NCBI GenBank assembly: GCA_021820975.1
Contig: JAKADA010000003.1
Coordinates: 62,001 to 126,000, forward strand
Origin: Bacillota bacterium
Lineage (GTDB): Bacteria > Bacillota > Bacilli > Alicyclobacillales > SLC66
DNA: 64,000 nucleotides
Reading direction: 5' to 3'
Each line of letters begins with the position of its first letter. The stretch's first letter is position 1. The position numbers and the translations under genes are program-made. Positions 28,174 through 37,549 of the stretch are shown piece after piece. The notes beneath the pieces were generated by a model. That model searched no databases, was not told where the DNA came from, and was given only the letters and a program-made list of their open reading frames with translations.

Positions 28174-29808
28174 TTACCAACGCACATAAACTATTTCATC
28201 CCACGGTGGTGATGAATGAGCTGCTAATTGGGGTAACCACGCCAATCCATACTTCGTCAATAACGGCAAAGGGGACAAGACACGCTCTTGTTCTGTCTCC
28301 TTGGGACATAGCCAAGTATGAACCATCGTTAATGCTTGAACGACTTCTGATCGATTGCGGCGCAATGTTTTGTGCGCCCTGCCTTGTAACCGCGCCAAAT
28401 CTTGACGCAAGGCATGTTCCGTGCGCAAAACGGCTTTTTGCAAATCTTTATCGATCGTCGTAAAGTACGATACCCGTGTTTGAAGGGATTGAATAACTTC
28501 ATGCTGCAACGACTGCATCACATCATCGATCGATGGCGTAAATTCTCGCGATAGGATATCTTCGAGTACATCTTTTGTTAAAGCATCGCTTAAGTCAACC
28601 TCATAATGTTGTAAAGCTCGGGATACCCTTCGAGGAATTACACAAATGCGTTGTCGTAAGCGAAGTGGCGGCATTTTACGCGTGGCAGCGTGAAAGATCT
28701 GCTTCATCATACCGTGATAAGCAATTTCTGCGCCACCGCCCACATAAGTTAAAACAGGCAATAAAAAATCCTGAACAACTGGCCGATATAGCACACCCGC
28801 TGAAAAATCCTCTGAAGACACCTCAAGACGCTCTTTTAGTTGGGCCTTCGTCAAGCGTTTACCTGAATCACGAATGACAAATCCTTCTTTTTGATCAGGG
28901 TCTATATCTAACGCGCTGCGCCTTCCTTCATCGATTAAGTACAAAAGGCTATGTTGTGCAGGCACATCCACTTGTGGCGTGTAGCCTTTAGCCACGACCT
29001 GTCGAGCACCAAAAAGTGCCGCATCGCGAAACTGCGTAGGATGATCAAGAACGAGCGAAAATGCATCGCGTACAGGTTCACGAAATTCCTTACAAAGTGG
29101 GTTGATCAGCAACATAGGAAGATCTTTTAGCCAGGTCATCAAAAGTTTAGCAAAAAAATCCCCCATATTAGCCGTCTCACGATAAGCGTTATCGATATCA
29201 TGCAAAACATCCTCACGATAGATACCTTCTGGAAGTGAAACGGAAAGTTCATTCATTAGGCGTATAAATTCAGCCCGACTAATCTCATGCTGCCCTACAG
29301 GAGTACGTAAGGCTGGACGTTCGTGCAAATGGGAGCGGACTAATTCGCCTTTATCTAAGATATAATACGCCGAAGCCACTTCATCAAAATCATGATCTTC
29401 TGTAGCAATCCAAAAGATAGGCACTACAGGACGATGCAATAAAGTTTCGTATTCTTTAGCTATGACCACACAAGACATCGCTTTATACAACGTGTACAAA
29501 GGTCCAGTAAATAGTCCGGCTTGTTGCCCTGTCACAACCGCCAAACAGTTGTTTTGCGAAAACTTCTTAAGCAAAGTAGCCACAGCTTGAGAGTCAGGAA
29601 CAATTCGCTGCATGTATTGCGAAATAGCCGAAACAACTTGTTCTCGTCTATGATCTTCATACTTTAAATCAAGCTCATTAGCGCGATTTTGCAATGTCTG
29701 TTGTCCTGACGATGGATAGTCATACAAGTCAGCCACCAGAGAGTCACCGCGCAAGTAAGCATCTGTTAAGGGATTGCCTGTTGTTTTTTTTTCGTACCAA
29801 ACGTCCAT
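28174..29808 (-). CDS. bshC: Bacillithiol biosynthesis cysteine-adding enzyme BshC
   Basis: Adds cysteine to GlcN-malate in the last step of bacillithiol synthesis, the main low-molecular-weight thiol of many Firmicutes. The 544 residues match the usual length. Recognisable stretches are AVVTGQQAGLFTGPLYTLYKAM, in part, IFWIATEDHDFDEVA, and VLTYVGGGAEIAYHGMMKQIF; a C-terminal coiled-coil region follows. The gene often lies just upstream of mraZ in Bacillales, as here. ATG start. Confidence 0.95.
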   Translation of the reverse strand: MDVWYEKKTTGNPLTDAYLRGDSLVADLYDYPSSGQQTLQNRANELDLKYEDHRREQVVSAISQYMQRIVPDSQAVATLLKKFSQNNCLAVVTGQQAGLFTGPLYTLYKAMSCVVIAKEYETLLHRPVVPIFWIATEDHDFDEVASAYYILDKGELVRSHLHERPALRTPVGQHEISRAEFIRLMNELSVSLPEGIYREDVLHDIDNAYRETANMGDFFAKLLMTWLKDLPMLLINPLCKEFREPVRDAFSLVLDHPTQFRDAALFGARQVVAKGYTPQVDVPAQHSLLYLIDEGRRSALDIDPDQKEGFVIRDSGKRLTKAQLKERLEVSSEDFSAGVLYRPVVQDFLLPVLTYVGGGAEIAYHGMMKQIFHAATRKMPPLRLRQRICVIPRRVSRALQHYEVDLSDALTKDVLEDILSREFTPSIDDVMQSLQHEVIQSLQTRVSYFTTIDKDLQKAVLRTEHALRQDLARLQGRAHKTLRRNRSEVVQALTMVHTWLCPKETEQERVLSPLPLLTKYGLAWLPQLAAHSSPPWDEIVYVRW

Positions 29809-29889
29809 TCAAGCAAATCTCCTCGCATCAAATTCCACGAATCATACTATACGAAAATACACTACCAAAAGTAAAGAATCTATAGTTTC

Positions 29890-30150
29890 TCAATGCCTAC
29901 GCGTTTTTGTCACAATCCCCATAGCGTAGGTCAATTCTCGAACCACATCGACACGCCACTGTGATGCAAATAAACGAGCCTTCACGTACAACTCACCGGT
30001 AGGCGTCGAACTGTATTGAGGTGGTAGACGATTTAATGCAATAGCCAAAATATCATGCTGACAGAGTTCACACGTGCATCCTATGTACGATTCGGTCATG
30101 AGATCATTCAAGGTCTCGCGGGTGATCTCCTCCATCACATTGCAAAGCAT
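29890..30150 (-). CDS. ComFB-like small protein
   Basis: Small protein of the late-competence ComFB family; role unclear and not limited to competence. From ATG 30150 (GGGGGG seven bases upstream) it has 86 residues. The family core is visible: EITRETLNDLM, then GCTCELCQHDILAIALNRLPPQY, in part, with a cysteine cluster that may bind metal. The frame extends ten codons upstream without a site. It is divergent from the P-type-ATPase-like gene. Confidence 0.85.
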   Translation of the reverse strand: MLCNVMEEITRETLNDLMTESYIGCTCELCQHDILAIALNRLPPQYSSTPTGELYVKARLFASQWRVDVVRELTYAMGIVTKTRRH

Positions 30151-30273
30151 GATAAGCCCCCCCGTGTACGTACCTGACAAAACTATGATTAAATTTCACG
30201 GTATCATAACAAAACATTTGGCGCAACCGTAAGCACAACGGGCATACTACCCTCATGCAAAGGGGTGAATTTC

Positions 30274-31527
30274 TTGACTGATATCTCTTGTTATCGCACT
30301 TTGCGCATTCGCGTACCTCAGTTAGCCAAAGACTCCGAACGCGAGTTTTGGGAAACTTTATTGCCCATGGTGGAAGGTATTGTGTCCGTGCGCGCTAGTA
30401 TGGCATCTAGTCGCCTCAAAATACAATACGATGACAGAAAAATTACGGCATGGCAAATTAACGCTATGATCGACCGCATAAAGGTTCGTGACGACCGACA
30501 CGTCTCCTTACTTTCTTATAAGTTGCATCGCCATAAAATGTTTATGTTACTTCCTGTTTCTTTATCAAGTGTACTTCTTGTACGGAGGTACCTACTTGGT
30601 CGCTCAGCATGGGCCGACAATTTTGTGATTTTTGAGCTTTCCACAGTTCTTTCTGCATGTAGCGGGTATCCTGTCTTGCGATCTCGCGTAGCTGCTTTTA
30701 GCGAGCGGATTGGTGTTCATGATGATACTCTTTTAAGCATGAGCGCATTAGGACTTGCTTTTTTACGAGAATCCCATTTGGTTTTTGCGATGCTGTTTTG
30801 GTTAAGCTTTAACGTTTATAAAAAGCGTAACAATACCCTGTCTGCTAGTTTGAAAGCAGGAGAACGCGTCGCTTTACTGGATCAAGACAACATCGAACCT
30901 GACGAGATCGCAACCTATGCAAAAACTGCCTCTCACCTTATTTTCCCACTTGCTTTTGGTTCCCTTGTCATCACAAGAAAGGCTCGGATAAGTAATGCCC
31001 TTTTACTCGCAGGTAATCCAAGGCCAGTACTGATCAGCGCAAAGTATCTGCTCAATCACGGAGAAGTGCTAACCCATGAGAATTGCCAATTTATCCCTAT
31101 GCATACAGGGATGGATTTGTTTGACTTAGCCAATGTTCAAACGGTGATGTATATACAAGAAAAAAACGATGAACGTCTTGAAAAGTTTTCATCCAAAGAG
31201 CGAAAAGCGACTACCCCTTTACGACAAGTTATCCTCTGTGATCCAAGCATTCCCATGCGTCCCATCCATCAACGACAAGGAGACACATTGTTGTTACAAG
31301 GTACTGTAAAACAATGGCAGCAGACTTATCAACTTTCACACCTGATGCACAAAAAAATGAAGCGACTATTGAGAAACACCCTTCTTTTCAATACAACAGC
31401 AGTCATCAGCACACTTTTAGGAGTGATTGATAAGAAGATCAACCTAGCCTCCGACCTATTTTCCTTGCTTTTGCTGTCGCAGGCCGATGGACTCTTTGAA
31501 ACAAAACAAACGCGCGGATCCCTTTAG
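30274..31527 (+). CDS. P-type-ATPase-like membrane protein lacking DKTGT
   Basis: The 417-residue protein resembles the N-terminal two thirds of a heavy-metal P-type ATPase. A degenerate HMA-like domain comes first (residues about 5-70, no CxxC). Paired hydrophobic segments follow near 85-110 and 150-175, a shortened actuator-like region, and a segment similar to the metal-site helix (ALLLAGNPRPVLISAKYLLN). Where the phosphorylated DKTGT should follow, it has QTVMYIQEKNDERL. A last hydrophobic segment sits near 370-400. TTG start with AAAGGGG eight bases upstream. No frameshift or internal stop is seen. A transport function is unlikely; a regulatory or structural role is guesswork. Confidence 0.75.
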   Translation: MTDISCYRTLRIRVPQLAKDSEREFWETLLPMVEGIVSVRASMASSRLKIQYDDRKITAWQINAMIDRIKVRDDRHVSLLSYKLHRHKMFMLLPVSLSSVLLVRRYLLGRSAWADNFVIFELSTVLSACSGYPVLRSRVAAFSERIGVHDDTLLSMSALGLAFLRESHLVFAMLFWLSFNVYKKRNNTLSASLKAGERVALLDQDNIEPDEIATYAKTASHLIFPLAFGSLVITRKARISNALLLAGNPRPVLISAKYLLNHGEVLTHENCQFIPMHTGMDLFDLANVQTVMYIQEKNDERLEKFSSKERKATTPLRQVILCDPSIPMRPIHQRQGDTLLLQGTVKQWQQTYQLSHLMHKKMKRLLRNTLLFNTTAVISTLLGVIDKKINLASDLFSLLLLSQADGLFETKQTRGSL

Positions 31528-31543
31528 GAGACCCACGCGTTTG
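31507..31543. terminator. Hairpin between convergent genes
   Basis: Inverted repeat CAAACGCG ... CGCGTTTG with an inner GG/CC pairing spans the stop of the P-type-ATPase-like gene and lies before the convergent gene's end at 31565. The U-tract is poor on the plus strand and better on the minus (TTGTTTTGTTT). Confidence 0.5.
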
Positions 31544-31564
31544 ATTCTTCCATGGAAAGAATAT

Positions 31565-32170
31565 TTACGCGTCAGTATGAGGACGAAGCAAATTGGCCAT
31601 GCGTTCGTATTCGGGTTTGAATTCAGCACCTACGGAAAAAACGTCATCACGAAAGGTACTCATCATGTCCGTACTTCTGACCGCAAAATCACCTGGAACG
31701 TGCTGATTTGGCGCATGTTTGAATGTGTCGTTTTGAACAATTTTAGGAAGCAAGTGCTCAGGAAGTAGGTTATGGCTAGACGATTCAACAAAACCAACTT
31801 CACCTACTTCTGCCGCCACATCTCTGCGCACTTGCTGGTACCACTTTTTCGCACCTTGTGTTACGTTATCTGCCGCATTCAAGGTGGAAGCAACGCCTTT
31901 TACAACCGACTCACGCACCCAGTTTGGGGAATCTGTTTGCGTGCGCCATGCATCACGTTTTTCCATGGCTTCAGTAACAACATCTTGCGTTTGGTGATTC
32001 ACTTTACTCCCCATGTCTTTAACGCTGTCCCCCAACTTTAAAACTCCAACCGCAGCTGACACCGTGACTGAACGTAAGGCTTTTCGAACCGTCGGAGAGG
32101 CTAATAGCGCAACTGCCCCTATAGCAATCCAACCTGCCGGATTATCAAGTCGCAAGATCTTAAATGCCAT
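31565..32170 (-). CDS. Conserved hypothetical protein, membrane-anchored
   Basis: I do not recognise the family. From ATG 32170 (GGGGGG upstream) it has 201 residues. An N-terminal hydrophobic stretch (NPAGWIAIGAVALLASP) is followed by an alanine/valine-rich helix and a long, charged, probably helical region, then a low-complexity C-terminus. The pattern is reminiscent of YtxH-like envelope-stress proteins. It is divergent from a small membrane protein at 32313; the pair may be functionally linked. Confidence 0.75.
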   Translation of the reverse strand: MAFKILRLDNPAGWIAIGAVALLASPTVRKALRSVTVSAAVGVLKLGDSVKDMGSKVNHQTQDVVTEAMEKRDAWRTQTDSPNWVRESVVKGVASTLNAADNVTQGAKKWYQQVRRDVAAEVGEVGFVESSSHNLLPEHLLPKIVQNDTFKHAPNQHVPGDFAVRSTDMMSTFRDDVFSVGAEFKPEYERMANLLRPHTDA

Positions 32171-32312
32171 TTGAAAACCCCCCACACCTATCGTTGTACG
32201 TTACCATCCTAGCCTTCCCAGCTTAGTGGCGACCATACAATCGCACAATCACGTAGGTGCACATGAATTCGATTCCTCTTGCACAGGCTAATAACAAGGA
32301 GGAGAGGTTACG

Positions 32313-32567
32313 ATGAAACAAATGGTATCCGTACAAGGATTGCTTATCGGTACAGGTGTCGCCTTACTTGGTGTATGGTTATGGCCCGTTGTAAGGCGTA
32401 ACTATCGACAAGCAGGTCGTGTTTTACAAGAAGGTGTAGCTCTATCTCTTACTGAATCCAAACGGTTAGCGGCTGTCGTTAAAGAAGAAGTCGAAGATAT
32501 TCTCGTAGACGCACAGTTCGAACGTATGAGGCGAGCTATCGACCGTGAAATGACCACGCTTAACTAA
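32313..32567 (+). CDS. Small single-pass membrane protein
   Basis: Eighty-four residues with an excellent ribosome binding site (AAGGAGGAG). One N-terminal membrane segment (GLLIGTGVALLGVWLWPVV) is followed by a charged amphipathic helix. No family recognised. It is divergent from the hypothetical at 31565-32170, which has a similar hydrophobic-then-helical plan. Its last 8 bases overlap the convergent CuA-protein gene. Confidence 0.8.
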   Translation: MKQMVSVQGLLIGTGVALLGVWLWPVVRRNYRQAGRVLQEGVALSLTESKRLAAVVKEEVEDILVDAQFERMRRAIDREMTTLN

Positions 32568-32946
32568 CCGTAAATGTCTTTGTCATTGAATCATGTCCTG
32601 TACCGCAATACACATTGCACCGGACTACGTACGTTCCTTTTGTTGGGTCATTCCAGTACACAACTACAGGAGCTTGCCCTTCAGATACGGCACTTGCAAT
32701 TGCGGTGCCTTCAATAGAAAACCCATGCACGCCTTGTATTGACGTGACGATAAACTTTACATTTTCGCCAGCCTTGAGGTTCGTATTGCTCATCTGCCAC
32801 TGAAAGTTTCGCGCAACCACATGAACGACCTGATAGGGCCCTTTGGCAGGAGTTGCCGCTGGAACTTGACCAAGAGAACAACCCGATAAAAGCATAGTAC
32901 TAGATAATAGCATCCACCACAAAGGACGCTTAAAACGTCGATGCAT
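32560..32946 (-). CDS. Lipoprotein with cytochrome oxidase subunit II CuA-like domain
   Basis: Exported cupredoxin. From ATG 32946 (GGAGG eight bases upstream) it has 128 residues: basic start, hydrophobic core, lipobox LLSGC near residue 20, then a COX2-type fold. The CuA ligand set is visible as CNVYCGTGHDSM (two Cys, His, Met) with an upstream His in QGVHGFSIEG. It lacks the two transmembrane helices of true subunit II. Such proteins can act as electron carriers, copper-delivery proteins or parts of an alternative terminal oxidase. No other oxidase gene is adjacent. Upstream in-frame residues overlap the divergent SDR gene and lack a site. Confidence 0.85.
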   Translation of the reverse strand: MHRRFKRPLWWMLLSSTMLLSGCSLGQVPAATPAKGPYQVVHVVARNFQWQMSNTNLKAGENVKFIVTSIQGVHGFSIEGTAIASAVSEGQAPVVVYWNDPTKGTYVVRCNVYCGTGHDSMTKTFTVS

Positions 32947-33018
32947 TTTAACGTACCTCCATCCGTCTACATAGTTTGCCAAAAGTGGTATACTCGCTTC
33001 CGGGAGGCTTACTTGATC

Positions 33019-33792
33019 ATGGCAAACACAAGTCGTTTTTCGACAACTCGTCCTCTTTTTGGCCAAACAGCACTTATCACCGGCGCATCACGAGGCATTG
33101 GCGCTGCGATTGCAACCACCTTAGCTAAAGCTGGGGCAAAAATTGCCGTCAACTATCTTACACAAGCAAGTAAAGCACAAGAAATCGTATCAGAGTGTGA
33201 GCTATTTGGCATTCATGCCATAGCCGTTGCAGGTGATGTGTCGAAAAAAAACGATGTGGATCATCTCTTTGATGAAACGATGCACCACTTAGGACCAATT
33301 TCCATACTCGTCAATAATGCTGGAAAAGCACAATCCAATCTTCTCCTTGACACTTCCCTTGAAGATTTTGACGATCTTCTTGCAGTGAACCTAAAAGGAT
33401 TATTTATGTGCACCAAAAAGGCTTTGCCCACCATGCTACAGGCACAACAAGGCCGCATCATTAACATAAGTTCAGTTTGGGGAATGGTCGGTGGCTCGTG
33501 TGAAGTTGCTTACTCAACAACCAAAGGCGGAGTGATTGCATTCACCAAAGCTCTTGCCAAAGAACTTGGCAGTACAGGAATCACGGTCAATGCGGTAGCC
33601 CCAGGTGCTATATCAACCGACATGATGAGTGCATACAGCGAAGAAGACATACAAAAAATCCGCGAAGAAACTCCTTTAGGCAGGCTTGGAACACCAGAAG
33701 ATGTCGCGCATTCCGTACTATTTCTGGCCAGTCCAGAAAGTTCCTTTCTGACTGGCCAGATTATTAGTCCAAATGGAGGTTTGGTAATTTAG
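33019..33792 (+). CDS. Short-chain dehydrogenase, FabG-like
   Basis: NAD(P)-dependent oxidoreductase, probably a 3-oxoacyl-ACP reductase or related sugar/alcohol dehydrogenase. From ATG 33019 (GGGAGG ten bases upstream) it has 257 residues. Rossmann motif TGASRGIGAAIA, NNAG at LVNNAGKAQ, catalytic serine and YxxxK in INISSVWGMVGGSCEVAYSTTK (in part), and PGAISTDMM after strand 6. The usual FabG active-site pattern is kept; substrate cannot be read from sequence. It converges on typA, with stops overlapping by 4 bases. Confidence 0.92.
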   Translation: MANTSRFSTTRPLFGQTALITGASRGIGAAIATTLAKAGAKIAVNYLTQASKAQEIVSECELFGIHAIAVAGDVSKKNDVDHLFDETMHHLGPISILVNNAGKAQSNLLLDTSLEDFDDLLAVNLKGLFMCTKKALPTMLQAQQGRIINISSVWGMVGGSCEVAYSTTKGGVIAFTKALAKELGSTGITVNAVAPGAISTDMMSAYSEEDIQKIREETPLGRLGTPEDVAHSVLFLASPESSFLTGQIISPNGGLVI

Positions 33793-35651
33793 TTTTCGCG
33801 AGCAGAAGTGGCTTTTTCAGCACGCCCACGCTCTGTCTTATCAAGAATTTTTTTGCGCAAACGAATACTTTTCGGTGTGATTTCACAATATTCATCATCA
33901 CCAAGATACTCCAGCGCTTCTTCTAATGAAAGTATTCGCGGCGATTTAAGGCGAATAGCTTCATCTTTTGTCGCTGATCGTACATTTGACATGTGTTTTT
34001 CGCGGCAGACGTTCACAGCAAGATCGTTGTCGCGAGCATGTTCTCCGACCACCATGCCTGGATACACCATAGTACCTGGCGTAACAAACATCGTACCGCG
34101 GTCTTCTAACGATGCGATAGCATAGCCTGTCGTCAAACCAGATTCCGTGGCGACAAGAACACCTGTTGTTCGACCTGGGATATCACCTTTATAGCGTTCG
34201 TGACGAATATACGTATGGTGCATAATACCATAGCCACGTGTTGCCGTTAAAAGTTCTGAACGAAACCCAATCAAACCACGCGCAGGAACGTTAAATTCAA
34301 GCCGTGTGCCAGATGTACCCGGTGCCATGTGTAACAATTCTGCCCGGCGCATACCAAGGCGATCCATGACAGTACCCACGTACTCTTCAGGCACGTCGAT
34401 TACCAAGTGTTCGATCGGTTCCAAAGAAGCTCCATTTTCATCTTCCTTGAGAATAACCCGAGGTTTCGATACTTGTAATTCGAAGCCTTCACGACGCATT
34501 GTTTCAATAAGAATCGACAAATGCAATTCACCACGTCCTGAGACCAGCCAAGCATCGGTTGATTCCGTATCTTCTACGCGTAAACTCACGTCACGCTCTA
34601 ACTCTGCGTACAAACGGTCGCGTAATTTGCGTGATGTTACAAAGGTTCCCTCACGACCTGCAAGAGGGCTATCATTAACCACGAACGTCATTTGTAAGGA
34701 AGGCTCTTCAATGGTAATGGCAGGCAACGCTTCAGGGTTGGCCGGATCAGCTACCGTTTGGCCTACAGTCAATTCCGGAATCCCAGCAATCGCGATGATA
34801 TCTCCTGCATACGCAATTTCGCGTTCTACACGCTTTAAGCCTTCAAAGCCGTATAGTTTCGTAATGCGATGCGATGATGAAGTACCATCTTGGTGTAGTA
34901 AAGTAACCGTTTGCCCAGTCTTTACCGTTCCACGAGCAATCCTCCCGATTCCTAAACGACCAAGAAACTCGCTGTAATCGATAATGCTCGCTTGCCATTG
35001 CAATGGTTCATCCACATCACCTGTCGGTGCAGGAATCGTTTTTATCATCGTATCAAATAACGGTTGAAAATCCGTTCCCATTTCGTCAGGGCTGTACGAT
35101 GCGACACCTTTAATAGCTGATGCGAAGATGACAGGAAACTCAATTTGTTCATCGGATGCACCTAAATCCATAAACAATTCGAGAACTTCATCAACGACAG
35201 CTTGCGAACGTGCCATTGGTCTGTCAACCTTATTGACGACTACGATCGGCACAAGATTTTGTTCTAACGCTTTTTGCAATACAAACTTGGTTTGCGGCAT
35301 GCAACCCTCTACAGCATCAACGACCAATAAAACACCGTCTACCATTTGCAAAATCCGTTCAACTTCACCGCTAAAATCTGCATGTCCAGGTGTATCTACA
35401 ATATTAATGCGATAGTCTTTATAAGCTATCGCTGTGTTTTTGGCCAAAATCGTGATACCGCGTTCGCGTTCGATGTCGTTTGAGTCAAGCACACGATCGG
35501 TTACTGCTTCATTTTGGCGAAAAACCCCGGATTGGCGCAACAACTGATCCACTAAAGTTGTCTTGCCGTGGTCAACGTGAGCGATAATTGCTACATCTCG
35601 TAAATCATTCCTAGATCCCACTTGCTTCTTCGTCCCTCTCCTGCTTGCCAT
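33789..35651 (-). CDS. typA: Ribosome-associated translational GTPase TypA/BipA
   Basis: EF-G-like GTPase that helps 50S assembly and growth at low temperature or under stress. The 620 residues include G1 AHVDHGKTTLVD, switch I RERGITILAKNTAI, G3 DTPGHADFSGEVER and G4 NKVDRP. Domain V-like and C-terminal TypA-specific regions follow (IRHERYKGDIPGRTTGVLVA, in part, and the KHMSNVRSATKDEAIRL stretch). ATG start with GGAG upstream. Confidence 0.97.
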   Translation of the reverse strand: MASRRGTKKQVGSRNDLRDVAIIAHVDHGKTTLVDQLLRQSGVFRQNEAVTDRVLDSNDIERERGITILAKNTAIAYKDYRINIVDTPGHADFSGEVERILQMVDGVLLVVDAVEGCMPQTKFVLQKALEQNLVPIVVVNKVDRPMARSQAVVDEVLELFMDLGASDEQIEFPVIFASAIKGVASYSPDEMGTDFQPLFDTMIKTIPAPTGDVDEPLQWQASIIDYSEFLGRLGIGRIARGTVKTGQTVTLLHQDGTSSSHRITKLYGFEGLKRVEREIAYAGDIIAIAGIPELTVGQTVADPANPEALPAITIEEPSLQMTFVVNDSPLAGREGTFVTSRKLRDRLYAELERDVSLRVEDTESTDAWLVSGRGELHLSILIETMRREGFELQVSKPRVILKEDENGASLEPIEHLVIDVPEEYVGTVMDRLGMRRAELLHMAPGTSGTRLEFNVPARGLIGFRSELLTATRGYGIMHHTYIRHERYKGDIPGRTTGVLVATESGLTTGYAIASLEDRGTMFVTPGTMVYPGMVVGEHARDNDLAVNVCREKHMSNVRSATKDEAIRLKSPRILSLEEALEYLGDDEYCEITPKSIRLRKKILDKTERGRAEKATSAREN

Positions 35652-35738
35652 GCTCTTACACGAATTTATAGTTTATCACATAATATGATTTCACACGATA
35701 CCTGATCTAAGAATCTTTTGCAACAGGGGGAGTAGGAT

Positions 35739-36131
35739 ATGACAAAAAAAACACCACACCGATCTTCTTTATTATCTGCGCAAGTGCGAACACGCATCCA
35801 TGAGGAAAGTAAAGCTTTGCAAATCAGTGATACAAAGTACCTCAACACCTTAACGACATTAGCTAAGGCGATTCGAGAAGCTCTTGCTCCTGAAGGCGTT
35901 AAAGATTCCTCGACACTACTTGCCGTGCTTGACAATCCGCTACTTTTACCGATGGTTATCAGCGTAGCAAAATCCATGATCGATAGCTTACAAACTGCTG
36001 ATGCACCTGCTTCGAACCCTATAAAAGACAAGTCCCAACCCACAGTACCGCGAGAGTCTACGCCTGTACGTCCTTCTATGATCATGATCGATCCGATGAC
36101 TGGACAGCACATCACCTTATACTCTCCTTAA
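35739..36131 (+). CDS. Conserved hypothetical protein
   Basis: Family not recognised. The 130 residues have a strong ribosome binding site (GGGGGAG). The first 90 residues are probably helical (SAQVRTRIHEESKALQ, LTTLAKAIREAL, VISVAKSMIDSL). The tail is proline/threonine-rich and ends in SMIMIDPMTGQHITLYSP. No signal peptide. Divergent from typA and convergent with the gerC-like gene; a shared hairpin lies at 36135-36164. Confidence 0.8.
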   Translation: MTKKTPHRSSLLSAQVRTRIHEESKALQISDTKYLNTLTTLAKAIREALAPEGVKDSSTLLAVLDNPLLLPMVISVAKSMIDSLQTADAPASNPIKDKSQPTVPRESTPVRPSMIMIDPMTGQHITLYSP

Positions 36132-36134
36132 AAG

Positions 36135-36164
36135 GATAGCTACCTCGCTTTTAAGGGAGCTATC
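36135..36164. terminator. Hairpin shared by convergent genes
   Basis: Inverted repeat GATAGCTacc ... gggAGCTATC between the ends of the hypothetical gene (+) and the gerC-like gene (-). The flanking U-tract is weak on both strands (CTTTT on minus). Confidence 0.45.
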
Positions 36165-37423
36165 TGTGTCCCTAGTCTACGCAGACTCACAGATGTATTG
36201 ACCACAAGGTTTACGTTTTTGAGTTGCTTATGCCAAGGGTACGCCTCATATTGTTGAAAAGTCGCAAATTGATTACGTGCAGCATCAAAAAAGTGAAATG
36301 GGTTAGTCTGCATTTTTTTATACATTTTAGTAATCAGTGCAGCTTCCTTACTTTGAATGATTTTCGCGGCAACCTGTTCAATAGTGTGGTGTTTGCTATC
36401 TAGGGTGAATGACATTGCAGATTGGTCGCCTAATAATTCAGCTTCAAACGCTTGCGTGATGACTAACTTAGGATGCCCATTTCGAAACAAAATTTTCACT
36501 TTCATCGGTTGCTGATTACGAATGCCGAGGGACACTAAATTTTTTCCACCTTTAGCTGATGGAAGCGTTAAAATAAACTGTTGCAGAGAACCTGATAGAA
36601 GTTGTAAGTAACGTGTCTCATCACCGCTAAGTTCGCCAATCATACGATCACCGCGAAACACTGCTGTACCAACACATTCGATCGGATTGCCGCCTGTTCG
36701 ATTGATATCACCAGGTGTAAAGCTAACGATAGCACCACGCAAATTTTTCGAGCTACCTGATTGCTTCTTTTTCTCTTTACCTACTTGTTCATTGAGACTC
36801 CATAAAGGGGCGATAGGATCGTCATGCGGTGTCTCCAATGCATTGATGAACTCATGAATCTGCACACTAGGTGCAAGCCCATAGGTTTGGCTAAGCTCAT
36901 GTTGATCTTCGATCGTACGCGTCGCGGAGGTTTCAAGCACAGGCTTGTCTTTTAAGAAAAGCTCAGACACGCTCCCTTTCGACACAAATACATATAGTGT
37001 ACGGCGAAACTCTCGATAACGCACAAGTGTTCGCAAGTACGGCAAAACGCCACTTCGAGCCACTTTATCACTAAATAGAATGGCAGATAAATGAGATAAG
37101 TTAATTTTACGTTCCACGCCGACATTCATCATAGATAATGCTTCATGTAAGGTTTTCCCTGTAGCCGTAACAAGCGGGGTTCCACTTTGAAAATCCCCGC
37201 CACCTCCCGCACCACCACCACCGCCACTTGAACCTGTGAGTTTACTTGGCACCGCAACACGTGCTGTTAAAGCAATCGTACCAGGTGCTACTTGATCTAC
37301 TCCCATCGTCACAAGGAATGCTTGCTCCTCGAGTTCCTGACCATCAAAACACCCCGTCACAAAAAAACTACATACGGTTACAAGAAGAACAGACGAGATC
37401 ACCCATCTTGTGCGCATAAGCAT
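36140..37423 (-). CDS. Ger(x)C-family spore germination lipoprotein
   Basis: C-subunit-type lipoprotein of nutrient germinant receptors. From ATG 37423 (GGGGGA upstream; a second ATG two codons on is possible) about 427 residues: hydrophobic leader, lipobox FFVTGC, then CFDGQELEEQAFLVTMGVD typical of Ger(x)C domain 1. An unusual glycine run (SGGGGGAGGGG) interrupts the first domain near residue 75. The C-terminal domain with VNTSVSLRRLG is complete. No gerA- or gerB-like gene is adjacent, so it is an orphan C subunit here. Confidence 0.9.
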   Translation of the reverse strand: MLMRTRWVISSVLLVTVCSFFVTGCFDGQELEEQAFLVTMGVDQVAPGTIALTARVAVPSKLTGSSGGGGGAGGGGDFQSGTPLVTATGKTLHEALSMMNVGVERKINLSHLSAILFSDKVARSGVLPYLRTLVRYREFRRTLYVFVSKGSVSELFLKDKPVLETSATRTIEDQHELSQTYGLAPSVQIHEFINALETPHDDPIAPLWSLNEQVGKEKKKQSGSSKNLRGAIVSFTPGDINRTGGNPIECVGTAVFRGDRMIGELSGDETRYLQLLSGSLQQFILTLPSAKGGKNLVSLGIRNQQPMKVKILFRNGHPKLVITQAFEAELLGDQSAMSFTLDSKHHTIEQVAAKIIQSKEAALITKMYKKMQTNPFHFFDAARNQFATFQQYEAYPWHKQLKNVNLVVNTSVSLRRLGTQIAPLKAR

Positions 37424-37549
37424 GAAATCCCCCGTCAAACGATCAGTAGTAGGTTCCTTTTTACAATCCCCCCTTTCTTTAGCAAGCATGCATCGTGTTG
37501 TATACTACATAAGAAGCTAAGAAACCACGTGAAAGAAGCGCGATGAACC

